A stretch of 64,000 bases of DNA from JACDER01 sp963717765. GTDB taxonomy: Bacteria; Actinomycetota; Thermoleophilia; Gaiellales; Gaiellaceae. The DNA is taken from contig CAVQWX010000005.1 of NCBI GenBank assembly GCA_963717765.1, positions 292,866 to 356,865 on the forward strand, in the 5' to 3' direction. Both the position numbers and the translations under genes were made by a program. This document shows positions 41,208-49,328 of the stretch, one piece after another (position 1 is the stretch's first letter; every line of letters begins with the position of its first letter). The notes below the pieces were generated by a model that did no database searches, had not been told where the DNA came from, and saw only the letters and a program-made list of their open reading frames with translations.

Positions 41208-41791
41208 GTGCCCCATTCCGGAACCAGAAAGTTCTCCACGCCGAGCTGATCCAGTGCACGGCCGACGACGAAGTCCAGCAGCTGGTCGACGCGCTCCCAC
41301 CCGTGGTAAAAGCCGGGCGCAAGGAAGAGGATGGTCGCGCCGGCCTGGCGCAGCTTCAGCATCCCTTCGAGGTGGATCGCCGACAGCGGCGTCTCGCGCG
41401 GCATGAGCACGAGCTTCCGGTCCTCCTTGAGCGCGACGCTCGCCGCCCGCTGGATCAGGTTCGTCATCGTCCCGGACGCGATCGCCCCGAGCGTCCCCAT
41501 CGAGCAGGGGCAGACGACGTAGCCGTCGATCCGGGCCGAGCCGCTGGCGGCAGGGGAGCGCCAGTCGCGCTCGTCGTAGATCGTCACGGCGTCACGGACA
41601 GGCTCGACGAGCCGCGCCAGCGTCTCGTCGGCAGACAGCTGCGCGTCCCCGTAGAGCTCGGTCGCCACAACCTGGATTCCCGCGCGCGACGCGCAGAGCG
41701 CGATCTCGCACTCGGACCGGCCGAGTACCTCCAGCAGACGCGCTGCGTAGGGGGCTCCTGAGGCCCCTGTTATGCCGACGAAGACGCGCAC
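41204..41791 (-). CDS. ubiX: Flavin prenyltransferase
   Basis: A 195-residue UbiX. It has VGITGASGAPYAARLLEVL, VVCPCSMGTLGAIASG and LMPRETPLSAIHLEGMLKLRQAG, the FMN and dimethylallyl-phosphate sites. UbiX makes the prenylated FMN needed by UbiD. A matching ubiD lies 2.7 kb upstream in the same operon. GTG start at 41791, 15 bp after the cytochrome gene. Confidence 0.94.
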   Translation of the reverse strand: MRVFVGITGASGAPYAARLLEVLGRSECEIALCASRAGIQVVATELYGDAQLSADETLARLVEPVRDAVTIYDERDWRSPAASGSARIDGYVVCPCSMGTLGAIASGTMTNLIQRAASVALKEDRKLVLMPRETPLSAIHLEGMLKLRQAGATILFLAPGFYHGWERVDQLLDFVVGRALDQLGVENFLVPEWGT

Positions 41792-41806
41792 GATCGCGCC
41801 TTCACC

Positions 41807-42640
41807 TTACTGAGGACCCTTCGACGCCTCTAAGAAGACGGCGAGGTCATGCAGGTTTTTCTCGCCGAGATCGGAGAACGGCGGCATGGGCGAGCCGGGA
41901 ACCTCGCAGCTCGGGCACTTGAGGTGGGCGATCTGGAACTCGATCCCGAGGTTCTGCGTCCCGATCGAGGTCAGGTCGGGAGCGCCGAGGTTCGACGACC
42001 CGGCGCCGAGGTAGGTGTGGCAGCCGAGGCACGGAAGCTGCGCGAACAGCTTGGCGCCCGCCTGCGCTTCCGGCGGTAACTGCTGGCTCTCGATCCAGGA
42101 CGGGACGGCCGCGACGTTCTCCGACGCGAGCGCCTCCTTCGCAATCGCGCCCTTCCAGGTCAGCGTTCCCATCGCCAGAACGGTCAGTATGAACGCGACG
42201 ATGGCCACCGGGCGCCGGCTGAGCCGCCGCTCGCGCCGCACGTCGAAGAACGGCAGCGCGAGCAGGAGAATGAGGCAGATGGTGGGGATCCCGACCGTGG
42301 CGAGGATCACCGACTCCGGCCACTTGAAGATCCGGAGCAGGTAGAAGAGGAAGTAGAAGTACCAGTCCGGTCGCGGTATGAAGCTGGTCGTGGCCGGATC
42401 CGCCTTCTCCTTGTACAGCGGCCCGAGCCAGCCCGAGTCGTCGGGCACCTCGCCCGCCGTGTACTTCCAGATGACCGCGAGCACGACGATGACGCACACC
42501 ACGACCAGGCTCATCACCGTGTCGTGGAACATGGCGAACGGGTAGAACGGCTTCCCTCGCTCCTTGACGTCGCGCTTGTAGCGCGCGAAGCCCTCTCGGC
42601 GCTCGACCACCCGCTTCGACGGCCTGCGGTTGACGGCCAT
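41807..42640 (-). CDS. Cytochrome b C-terminal half (subunit IV) fused to cytochrome c
   Basis: A 277-residue fusion. Residues about 30-165 are the three-helix C-terminal cytochrome b/subunit IV domain with the quinol-site motif PDWYFYFLFYLLR (PDWY in place of PEWY). A class I cytochrome c domain follows, with CLGCH (204-208) and methionine ligand in GSPMPPFSDLGEK near 252. A second cysteine pair, CPSC at 242-245, is extra. The cytochrome c faces the extracytoplasmic side and passes electrons from the Rieske protein. ATG overlaps the cytochrome b stop (TAATG). Confidence 0.9.
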   Translation of the reverse strand: MAVNRRPSKRVVERREGFARYKRDVKERGKPFYPFAMFHDTVMSLVVVCVIVVLAVIWKYTAGEVPDDSGWLGPLYKEKADPATTSFIPRPDWYFYFLFYLLRIFKWPESVILATVGIPTICLILLLALPFFDVRRERRLSRRPVAIVAFILTVLAMGTLTWKGAIAKEALASENVAAVPSWIESQQLPPEAQAGAKLFAQLPCLGCHTYLGAGSSNLGAPDLTSIGTQNLGIEFQIAHLKCPSCEVPGSPMPPFSDLGEKNLHDLAVFLEASKGPQ

Positions 42641-43434
42641 TAGCGGGCGATCCCTCCACGCGGGCCGGGCCGCGTCAGTCCCGGCCGCGCAGTCGTCTCA
42701 GGCTGGGGCCGGTCGGCGCCCGCGGCGTCCTTCGACCACGGCGGCGACGACACGCCGAGCCGGATCACGAGGTACAGGTGCAGCGTGATCAGGCCGATGA
42801 TCGCCCCCGGAAGCAGGAGCATGTGGATCGAGTAGAAGCGGCTTAACGTGTCGGGCCCGATCTCGGCACCACCTCGTAAGATCGAGGCGATGAAGGGACC
42901 CAGGAACGGTGCCGTGCCGTTGATGTTGATCCCCACGACGGTCGCCCAGTAGGACGTCTGGTCCCACGGGAGCAGGTAGCCCGTGAACCCCTCGAACATG
43001 CCGAGGGCGAGCAGGAGGACGCCGATGATCCAGTTCAGCTCGCGCGGGTACTTGTAGGCCCCGAACAGGAAGACGCGGGCCATGTGGAAGAACATCAGGA
43101 TGATGAAGACGCTGGCGCCCCACTTGTGCATCCCGCGAACGAGCCAGCCGAGGGTGATGTCGTCGGTGATATGGCGGATCGACTGGTAGGCCTTGTCGGG
43201 GTCGGGCTTGTAGTACATCGCCAGGATCACGCCGGTGATCAGCTGGACCAGGAAGGCGGTGAGCGTCGCCGACCCCAGTGTGTGGAACCAGTTGGTGTCG
43301 CCCGGGACCTTGCGGAACAGGAAGTAGCGGAGCCCGCCGATGAGCCCGGAGCGCTCCTCGAGCCAATCGATCGGGTAGACGATCGCGGCTTCGATCGTCT
43401 CGCGGCGAGCCGTCTTCTTCTTGTTGTTCGCCAT
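42640..43434 (-). CDS. Cytochrome b, N-terminal (b6-type) subunit
   Basis: A 264-residue four-helix cytochrome b6-type protein. It has the two heme-binding His pairs: HKWGASVFIILMFFHMARV and SIHMLLLPGAIIGLITLHLYL. YLLPWDQTSYWATVVG and GGAEIGPDTLSRFYS are the quinol-site segments. The ATG of the next gene overlaps its stop. The split between a short cytochrome b and a separate subunit IV gives a b6f-like layout. Confidence 0.92.
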   Translation of the reverse strand: MANNKKKTARRETIEAAIVYPIDWLEERSGLIGGLRYFLFRKVPGDTNWFHTLGSATLTAFLVQLITGVILAMYYKPDPDKAYQSIRHITDDITLGWLVRGMHKWGASVFIILMFFHMARVFLFGAYKYPRELNWIIGVLLLALGMFEGFTGYLLPWDQTSYWATVVGININGTAPFLGPFIASILRGGAEIGPDTLSRFYSIHMLLLPGAIIGLITLHLYLVIRLGVSSPPWSKDAAGADRPQPETTARPGLTRPGPRGGIAR

Positions 43435-44402
43435 TAGGTCGGCGGCTGCCAGGGGTAAAAGATCTGCTCCGGCCCGTCCACGTGCTGCCCGGGGCCGGTG
43501 AGCCGGTACTTGTTGATCACGGCGTTCGCGCCCGTCCCCTCAACGGTGCTGACGCTGTAGTTCGTGACCAGGACGAGGTTTCCGTTCTTGACGTCGTAGG
43601 TCCAGCGGTCGAGCCCGCGGACCGGCGGGCCGGCCGTTCGGTTGCCCTCTGAGTCGTACGAGCCGCCGTGGCAGGGGCACGTGAAGCTGGAGAGGCCGAC
43701 CACGGGGGTGAGCTGGATGACCTGGCCGCCCGACGTCTCCTGGTCCTTCGTCTTGTCGGGCTGGACGAGCCCGCCTGGCTGGACCGGGCAGCCGAGATGC
43801 GCGCACCGGTTGGAGATGATCGTGAAGCTCGGCTCGTTGTCGGCGAGGCCGTTGTACCGGACGTAGGCCACGCGCCGGGTCACCTCGCCCTCGGCCGGCC
43901 TCAGGTTGAAGTGAGTGATCACCCACTCACCCTGGGGAAAGTTGTCGATAGGCCCGAGGTCGATGTCCGGCTGCCCCTGGTCGACGAACGCGGGGGCGAG
44001 AGCGAACCCCACTGCGGGGACGGTGACGACGGCGCCGATGGCGGCGCCTAGCCCGAGCGTCGCGCCCTCGAGGAACTTGCTGCGCGGGAAGGTCGCGGCT
44101 TCGGCGGGCGTTGTCTCCGGCATGGCCGGCGCGCCCTTGTGCGCGGGAAGCGCGGGTGCCGGCTCCGGCGGCCCCTGCGCCTCGGTCTCGGCCTGCGGGA
44201 GGCTGGCGTGGCCGCGGCTGACATCCCTGATCCAGAGGAAGCCGAAAAGGATCGTCAGAGCCGCACCGACGGCGACCGCGGGCCAGCTGACGATCAGGCC
44301 GACGAGGATGCAAACGATGCCGACGGCGAAGCCGACCGGCCAGAGGCTCGGCGGCGGCCCGTGCGACGATTCACGCCCCGCATTCACGCCGACTGGATTC
44401 AA
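43434..44402 (-). CDS. Rieske iron-sulfur subunit of the bc complex
   Basis: A 322-residue Rieske protein. Cluster ligands are CAHLGC (Cys200, His202; Cys205 disulfide) and CPCHGG (Cys242, Cys244, His245), and the domain spans about 145-322. Two N-terminal membrane segments (about 22-57) precede the third anchor (about 112-137), the three-helix form known in Actinobacteria. The start is a TTG at 44402; GTG at 44387 is an alternative. A hairpin just upstream may cover the ribosome-binding site. Confidence 0.88.
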   Translation of the reverse strand: MNPVGVNAGRESSHGPPPSLWPVGFAVGIVCILVGLIVSWPAVAVGAALTILFGFLWIRDVSRGHASLPQAETEAQGPPEPAPALPAHKGAPAMPETTPAEAATFPRSKFLEGATLGLGAAIGAVVTVPAVGFALAPAFVDQGQPDIDLGPIDNFPQGEWVITHFNLRPAEGEVTRRVAYVRYNGLADNEPSFTIISNRCAHLGCPVQPGGLVQPDKTKDQETSGGQVIQLTPVVGLSSFTCPCHGGSYDSEGNRTAGPPVRGLDRWTYDVKNGNLVLVTNYSVSTVEGTGANAVINKYRLTGPGQHVDGPEQIFYPWQPPT

Positions 44403-44404
44403 TC

Positions 44405-44442
44405 AAGCCTTGATGTCGTAGGACAACGACGTGACAAGGCTT
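44405..44442 (-). terminator. Hairpin between ubiD and the Rieske gene
   Basis: AAGCCTTG and CAAGGCTT pair perfectly over an inner GTCGT/ACGAC stem. The structure begins on the ubiD stop and ends 2 nt before the Rieske TTG, so it may work as a weak terminator or block the ribosome-binding site. No U-tract follows. Confidence 0.45.
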
Positions 44443-45877
44443 ACAACCCGTACTCGGGCCAGCGACGGTCGACCAGCGCCTTGATCTCCTCGCTCATGTC
44501 GATCTCCGGGGGCCACTCGCGCGTTCCCTCCTCGGGCCCTTTGTGCGTGGCGTCGATGCCGATCTTGCCGCCGTAGAACTGGCGCGACGGCGCGTGATCG
44601 AGGTGATCGAGCGGCCCCTCGGTGATCATGACGTCGCGCTTCGGGTCAACGTTCGCGCCCACGCGGAAGAACACGTCGTCGTAGTCGTGGACGTCCACCC
44701 ACTCGTCCACCACGACGACTGCCTTGGTCAGCGAGAGGAGGCCGAGGCCCCAGATCGCGTGCATGACCTTCTGTGCATGCCCGGGAAAGCGCTTGCGGAT
44801 CGACACGATCGCGCAGTTGTGGAAGGCGCCCGTTACGGGGAGGTCGTAGTCGACGATCTCGGGGACGCTCATCCTGATCGCCGGCAGGAAGATGCGCTCG
44901 GTCGCCTTCCCCAGCCAGGCGTCCTCCTGGGGCGGCTTGCCCACGACTATGGACGGATAGATCGCGTCGCGGCGCATCGTCATCGCCGTGACGTGGAAGA
45001 CCGGGAACGGCTCGACTCCGGTGTAGTAGCCGGTGTGGTCGCCAAACGGCCCTTCTGGCGCGAGGTCGCCCTGCTCCACGTAGCCCTCGAGCACGATCTC
45101 AGCGTTCGCGGGCACCTCGAGGCCGATCGTCTTGCCGCGCACGAGCTCTACCGGCTCTCCCGTGAGGAATCCGGCCAGCATGAACTCGTCGATGTGCTTC
45201 GGCAGCGGCGCGGACGCGGTGTAGGCCGTCACGGGGTCGAGCCCGAGCGCGACCGCGACCTCCAGGCGTCCCTCGGTCGCGAGGTAGTCCATCCGCCCGT
45301 CCTTGTGGATCTGCCAGTGCATCGCGGTCTCGCGCGGGCCGAGCACCTGCATCCGGTACATGCCGACGTTGCGCGTGCCGTCGCGCGGGTCGCGCGTGAT
45401 GACGGCGGGAAGCGTGATGAACGGCGCCGCGTCCTCCGGCCAGCAGGTCTGGACCGGCAGGCGCCCGAGATCGACGTCGTCTCCCGTGAGGACGACCTCC
45501 TGCGCACGGCCGCTGCGCACCGACTTGGGCATCGAGTCCGCGATCGACTTGAGCTTGGCCAGGCCCCTGACCTTCTCGACGAGACCCTGCGGGGGCTGCA
45601 TCTCCAGCACGTCGCCAAGGCGGGCACCGACTTCGTCCAGGCTCGCGGCATCGAAGGCGAGACACATCCGGCGCTCCGTGCCGAACTGGTTGATCAGCAG
45701 AGGATGCTCGGAGCCCTTGACGTTTTCGAACAGCAGCGCCGGCCCGCCCGCCTTGACGGTGCGGTCGTTGATCTCGGTGATCTCGAGGTGAGGATCGACC
45801 TCGGCGGAGATGCGCTTGAGCTCGCCCTCGCGCTCGAGCAGAGCGATCCAGGCACGGAGGTCGCGGGGAGGCGCCAA
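44441..45877 (-). CDS. ubiD: UbiD-family prenyl-FMN decarboxylase
   Basis: A 478-residue UbiD-family decarboxylase. The prenyl-FMN and metal motifs are present: RNVGMYRMQVLGPRETAMHWQIHKDG, EIVLEGYVEQGDLAPEGPFGDHTGYYTG (the conserved E-x-D and Glu acid site) and VGKPPQEDAWLGKATERIFLPAIR. In this operon, with mqnA and ubiX, its probable substrate is a 1,4-dihydroxy-6-naphthoate or prenylated carboxylate intermediate of the futalosine pathway. TTG at 45877, 7 bp after the cyclase stop, without a strong ribosome-binding site. Confidence 0.9.
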   Translation of the reverse strand: MAPPRDLRAWIALLEREGELKRISAEVDPHLEITEINDRTVKAGGPALLFENVKGSEHPLLINQFGTERRMCLAFDAASLDEVGARLGDVLEMQPPQGLVEKVRGLAKLKSIADSMPKSVRSGRAQEVVLTGDDVDLGRLPVQTCWPEDAAPFITLPAVITRDPRDGTRNVGMYRMQVLGPRETAMHWQIHKDGRMDYLATEGRLEVAVALGLDPVTAYTASAPLPKHIDEFMLAGFLTGEPVELVRGKTIGLEVPANAEIVLEGYVEQGDLAPEGPFGDHTGYYTGVEPFPVFHVTAMTMRRDAIYPSIVVGKPPQEDAWLGKATERIFLPAIRMSVPEIVDYDLPVTGAFHNCAIVSIRKRFPGHAQKVMHAIWGLGLLSLTKAVVVVDEWVDVHDYDDVFFRVGANVDPKRDVMITEGPLDHLDHAPSRQFYGGKIGIDATHKGPEEGTREWPPEIDMSEEIKALVDRRWPEYGL

Positions 45878-45884
45878 GGCGCGG

Positions 45885-48317
45885 TCAGTCTATGTCCGAG
45901 AGCGCGTAATCCATCGCGTCGTCGGCGGGCAGAGCGTGCCCTCGGCTCACCGCAGCGTCGTAGTCGGGACCGGCCAGGGGCCCGAGCGTGCCGTCGAGCC
46001 GGGCCTTGACCTCGAGCCACGCGGGGTGCGGCGGCCGCCGCTCCTCCTCTGCCTGCACGATCCCGCGCATCGCGCCGGCCCGCGCGAGCCGACCACGACC
46101 GGCCGCGCATTCAGCCAGGTGAGCGAGATCGTAGATCATGTTGACTCGGTCGCCGATGCGTTGGTGGAGCTCGAGGGCTTCCCGCGCCGCCGTTTCCGCG
46201 CGCTCGAGGTCGCCCGCGCGCAGCGCGCTCTCGGCCAGCGTCTCCTGGACGCCGGCTGCCCACCAGATGAAGCCGATTTTGCGCGCGAGCTTCGACGCCT
46301 CTTCGAGGAGCTCCTCGGCCCGCTCGCGGTTGCCGAGACGGAGATGGACATTCCCGAGCGTGCCGAGCGCCTGGCACCTCCCCGCGTCGTAGTCGAGCTC
46401 GTCGAATTCGGCGACGCTCCGCTCGAGCAGCAGGCGGCATTTCTCCGGATCCGAGTGCGCGATCGTCGTAGCGATGCGAAAGCGCAGGGTCGCCGCACCG
46501 GCGTCATCTCCGAGATCGGCGAACAGCTCGAGTGCCTTCTCGTACAGCGACCGGGCTCCGTCGACGTCGCCGGTGAGTTGCGTAGACCCTCCGAGTGCCC
46601 TGAGCGCCTGGGCCCGCAAACGGGGCGGTGCGGCGGCCGCACGGTGAAGTAGGTGGTCGAGGCGACGGATTCCCTCCTGCGGGTTGTTGGTGGCCCAAAA
46701 GTTCTCCAGCGCAACTGCGATCGTCAGCGCGAGCTCGGGATCGGCGTCGGCGGCCCAGTCGATCGTGGCCCGAAGATTCGCCTGCTCCGGGATGACGAGC
46801 TCATGCCGCTGTGGTGCCTTCCCGATGGACTCGACCTGGAGATTGGCCGAGCGCGAGAGCTCGGCGAAGTACTCCGCGTTCTTGCGGTGCAGGTCCAGTG
46901 CCTCTCCTGAGTCGGCCAGCTTCTCCTCGGCAAGCTCCCGGATCGTCTCGAGCATGCCGAGACGGCCGCTTGCCCAGCGTCGCACGAGGCTCTTCTCGAC
47001 CAGCGACCCGAGCGTATCGATCTCCACCTCGCAGACCTCCTCCGCCGCTTCGACCGTGAACCCACCCGGGAACACGGCGAGCCTGCGGAATCCCCGTTGC
47101 TCGCGCTTGTCGAGAAGTGCGTGACTCCACTCGATCGTCGAGCGGAGCGTGCGCTGGCGCTCGGGCGCGTCGCGCCGGCCACCGGTCAGCAGCGGAAGGA
47201 CATGGTCGAGCCGCTCGAGCAACCGGTCAGGCGGCAGCAGCCGGGTCCGAGCAGCGGCGAGCTCGATCGCGAGCGGCAGGCCGTCGAGCCTCGCACAGAT
47301 CTCGCGCACCGCCTCGATCGGCTCCGCGTTGACGGCCCGCTCCCGAAAGAGCTCGACCGCGTCCGGCTCGGCGAGCGGGTCGACGGCATAGTCTCGCTCG
47401 CCGGCGATCCGCAGCACCTCGCGCGACGTGACCAGGAGACGGAGGCGGGGACAGGGCTCGAGCAGGGCGGGCAGACGCGGCGCGGCCTCGATGACCTGCT
47501 CGAAGTTGTCGAGGACGAGCAGCATCTCGCGGCCCCCGATCTCCGCGGCGGGGTCTCCTCTGAGCCCGGCGGCCTGGGCGATCGACGGGAGCACGAGGTC
47601 TGGATCGAAGACGGCCGCGAGCGGAACCCAGAAGACGCCGTCGGGAAACTCGTCGACGAGCTCGGCCGCGGCCTGAAGTGCAAGACGGGTCTTCCCGCTG
47701 CCACCCGGCCCGATGAGCGTGACGACCCGGGCCTCACGGACGAGCTGCTGGAGACAGGTCAGCTCGCGATCCCGCCCGACCAACGGGCTCGGCTGCGCGG
47801 GAAGATTGGTCCGGTTCAGCGTGCGTGCGGGCGGGAAGTCCTCGTCCCCGAGCTGGAAGAGCCGCACGGGTCGGCCGAGATCCTTGAGTCGATGCTCGCC
47901 GAGGTCGCGGAGGTCGGCTCCCACGAGGTCGCGGGTCGTTTGCGACACGAGCACCTGACGTCCGTGGCCCGCGGCGCAGATGCGGGCGGCGCGGTGGACG
48001 TCCATGCCGGCGTACCCCTCGGCCGTCAGCTGCGGCTCGCCGGTATGGATACCCATCCGCACCGGCAGTTCGAGCTCTCGCTGGGCCACATCGGCGGCCG
48101 CGAGGGCATCGGCGGCACGAGAAAAGGCGACGAAGAAGGCGTCGCCCTGCGTGTCGACCTCGACCCCACCGTACCGGGCGAAGGCCTCGCGCAGGACGCG
48201 CCGGTGCGCGGCGAGCAGCTCGGTATAGCGCTCGCCGTGCTTCTCCAGCAGCCGCGTCGAGCCCTCGATGTCGGTGAACAGGAAGGTGACTGTGCCGGAG
48301 GGGAGCTCGACTCGCAT
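45885..48317 (-). CDS. Class III cyclase-AAA-TPR signalling protein
   Basis: An 810-residue multidomain regulator. Residues about 5-155 are a class III nucleotide cyclase: metal ligands Asp16 (FTDIEGSTRL) and Asp59 (DTQGDAFFVAF). The second-shell motif reads DVHRAARI instead of VNxAAR, with His108 for Asn and Arg112 kept. From about 175, an AAA/NB-ARC-type ATPase follows, with Walker A GPGGSGKTRL (203-212), LLVLDNFEQV Walker B and GLPLAIELAAARTRLL. The C-terminal 300 residues are TPR helices. This is the AfsR/MalT-like layout without the C-terminal DNA-binding domain. ATG at 48317; a -10-like box lies 7 nt upstream. It heads the bc/menaquinone operon. Confidence 0.83.
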   Translation of the reverse strand: MRVELPSGTVTFLFTDIEGSTRLLEKHGERYTELLAAHRRVLREAFARYGGVEVDTQGDAFFVAFSRAADALAAADVAQRELELPVRMGIHTGEPQLTAEGYAGMDVHRAARICAAGHGRQVLVSQTTRDLVGADLRDLGEHRLKDLGRPVRLFQLGDEDFPPARTLNRTNLPAQPSPLVGRDRELTCLQQLVREARVVTLIGPGGSGKTRLALQAAAELVDEFPDGVFWVPLAAVFDPDLVLPSIAQAAGLRGDPAAEIGGREMLLVLDNFEQVIEAAPRLPALLEPCPRLRLLVTSREVLRIAGERDYAVDPLAEPDAVELFRERAVNAEPIEAVREICARLDGLPLAIELAAARTRLLPPDRLLERLDHVLPLLTGGRRDAPERQRTLRSTIEWSHALLDKREQRGFRRLAVFPGGFTVEAAEEVCEVEIDTLGSLVEKSLVRRWASGRLGMLETIRELAEEKLADSGEALDLHRKNAEYFAELSRSANLQVESIGKAPQRHELVIPEQANLRATIDWAADADPELALTIAVALENFWATNNPQEGIRRLDHLLHRAAAAPPRLRAQALRALGGSTQLTGDVDGARSLYEKALELFADLGDDAGAATLRFRIATTIAHSDPEKCRLLLERSVAEFDELDYDAGRCQALGTLGNVHLRLGNRERAEELLEEASKLARKIGFIWWAAGVQETLAESALRAGDLERAETAAREALELHQRIGDRVNMIYDLAHLAECAAGRGRLARAGAMRGIVQAEEERRPPHPAWLEVKARLDGTLGPLAGPDYDAAVSRGHALPADDAMDYALSDID

Positions 48318-48353
48318 GATGTGGATGATGCGCCGTTCCGGCCAAGCCCGCAA
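48318..48353 (-). promoter_or_regulatory. Promoter of the cyclase-respiratory operon
   Basis: On the minus strand, TTGCGG (48348-48353), a 17-bp spacer and CATCAT (48325-48330) end 7 nt before the ATG at 48317. The -10 box is off consensus at one position. It would drive the whole cyclase, ubiD, bc complex, ubiX, menG, prenyl synthase, mqnA series unless internal promoters exist. Confidence 0.45.
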
Positions 48354-48361
48354 CAGACGAC

Positions 48362-48390
48362 TTGAGTGGTTATCTCGACTTGACTATCAT
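48362..48390 (+). promoter_or_regulatory. Toxin-antitoxin promoter
   Basis: TTGAGT (48362-48367), a 17-bp spacer and TATCAT (48385-48390) end 6 nt before the antitoxin ATG at 48397, a leaderless arrangement. Confidence 0.6.
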
Positions 48391-48396
48391 GGACAT

Positions 48397-48684
48397 ATGA
48401 AGATCGCATCCGTCAGCGAGGCAAAGGCGAAGTTGAGCGCGCTCCTCGATCTCGTCAAGGCCGGCGAGACGGTCACCGTCACCGAGCGCGGAATCCCGGT
48501 CGCCCGGCTCGTCCCCGTGACCGGCAACGATGCCGGCGACGACGAGGCTCGTCTTCAGCGGCTCGAGCGAGCCGGGGTAATCCGCCGAGGAAGGGGCGGG
48601 AAATCGGAGATCCTGCTGAAGCCCGGCCCCAGGATCGACGGCGTGCTCGAAGCGCTCCTCGAGGAACGCCGGACCGGCCGGTGA
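48397..48684 (+). CDS. Phd/YefM-family antitoxin
   Basis: A 95-residue antitoxin. The N-terminal Phd/YefM fold is seen in KIASVSEAKAKLSALLDLVKAGETVTVTERGIPVARLVP. The C-terminal half is basic and then charged (RRGRGGKSEILLKPG), the toxin-binding part. ATG at 48397 lies 6 nt after a -10 box. Its stop overlaps the toxin start (GTGA). Confidence 0.88.
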   Translation: MKIASVSEAKAKLSALLDLVKAGETVTVTERGIPVARLVPVTGNDAGDDEARLQRLERAGVIRRGRGGKSEILLKPGPRIDGVLEALLEERRTGR

Positions 48685-49100
48685 GGTTTTGGGACAGCTC
48701 GGCGCTCGTCCCGCTCGTCATCGAGGAGCAGAACTCCGAGCGCGTGCGGGAATTGCTCAGAGCGGACAGCCTCGTGACCGTTTGGTGGGGATCCGAGCTC
48801 GAATGCGCCTCGGCGCTGCGTCGCCGCGAGCGTTCCGGCGTCGATGCGCTTCAGATCCAAGAGGCTGTCGATCGACTCGATCAGGCCGTGCAGGATTGGC
48901 ACCAGGTCGAGCCGGCTGACGAGCTCGAGCGGTCGGCGCGGAGACTCCTCAGGCTCCACGACCTCAGTGCAGCCCACGCCCTTCAGCTTGCTGCGGCCGT
49001 CTCCGCCTCGGAAAGGAGATCGGAGACCTTCGAGTTCGTCACACTTGACGGGCGGCTCGCGCTTGCGGCCGAGCGCGAGGGATTCCCAGTCCTTCCCTGA
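48681..49100 (+). CDS. PIN-domain toxin (VapC-like)
   Basis: A 139-residue PIN toxin. The first catalytic aspartate is Asp5 in FWDSSALVPLVIEE. The glutamate is in SELECASAL, and the late acidic residues are in HDLSAAHALQLAAA and FVTLDGRLALAA. GTG overlaps the antitoxin stop. It forms the second toxin-antitoxin module in the window, unlike the RHH/PIN pair at 14.9 kb in antitoxin type. Confidence 0.88.
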   Translation: MRFWDSSALVPLVIEEQNSERVRELLRADSLVTVWWGSELECASALRRRERSGVDALQIQEAVDRLDQAVQDWHQVEPADELERSARRLLRLHDLSAAHALQLAAAVSASERRSETFEFVTLDGRLALAAEREGFPVLP

Positions 49101-49274
49101 TCAGTACTGCAGCCGGCCTCGCGCCTTCCGGTCCTGGCGGCGATGCCCGAAGTACTTGAAGGTCTGCCCGATCGCGATCACGGAGATGAAGATCAGCCCG
49201 ACGATGGCCATGGCGATCACGATCCTCTTGCCCTCTTCGTCCGCGGGGATGATCTCGAACAGCAGCCGGAGCAT
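49101..49274 (-). CDS. 57-residue single-pass membrane protein
   Basis: A 57-residue protein on the minus strand. Residues 17-37 form one hydrophobic helix (RIVIAMAIVGLIFISVIAIG), preceded by an acidic start (FEIIPADEEG) and followed by a basic, Arg/Lys-rich tail (GHRRQDRKARG). By the positive-inside rule the C-terminus is cytoplasmic. No family is recognised. It ends 1 bp from the convergent toxin gene and starts 54 bp from the divergent receptor cyclase, so its existence is supported mainly by helix and charge pattern. Confidence 0.55.
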   Translation of the reverse strand: MLRLLFEIIPADEEGKRIVIAMAIVGLIFISVIAIGQTFKYFGHRRQDRKARGRLQY

Positions 49275-49328
49275 CGTAGTGGACTCTAAACGAAAGCGCG
49301 TCCGTACTAAGATCGCTCCCTGCGAGAT

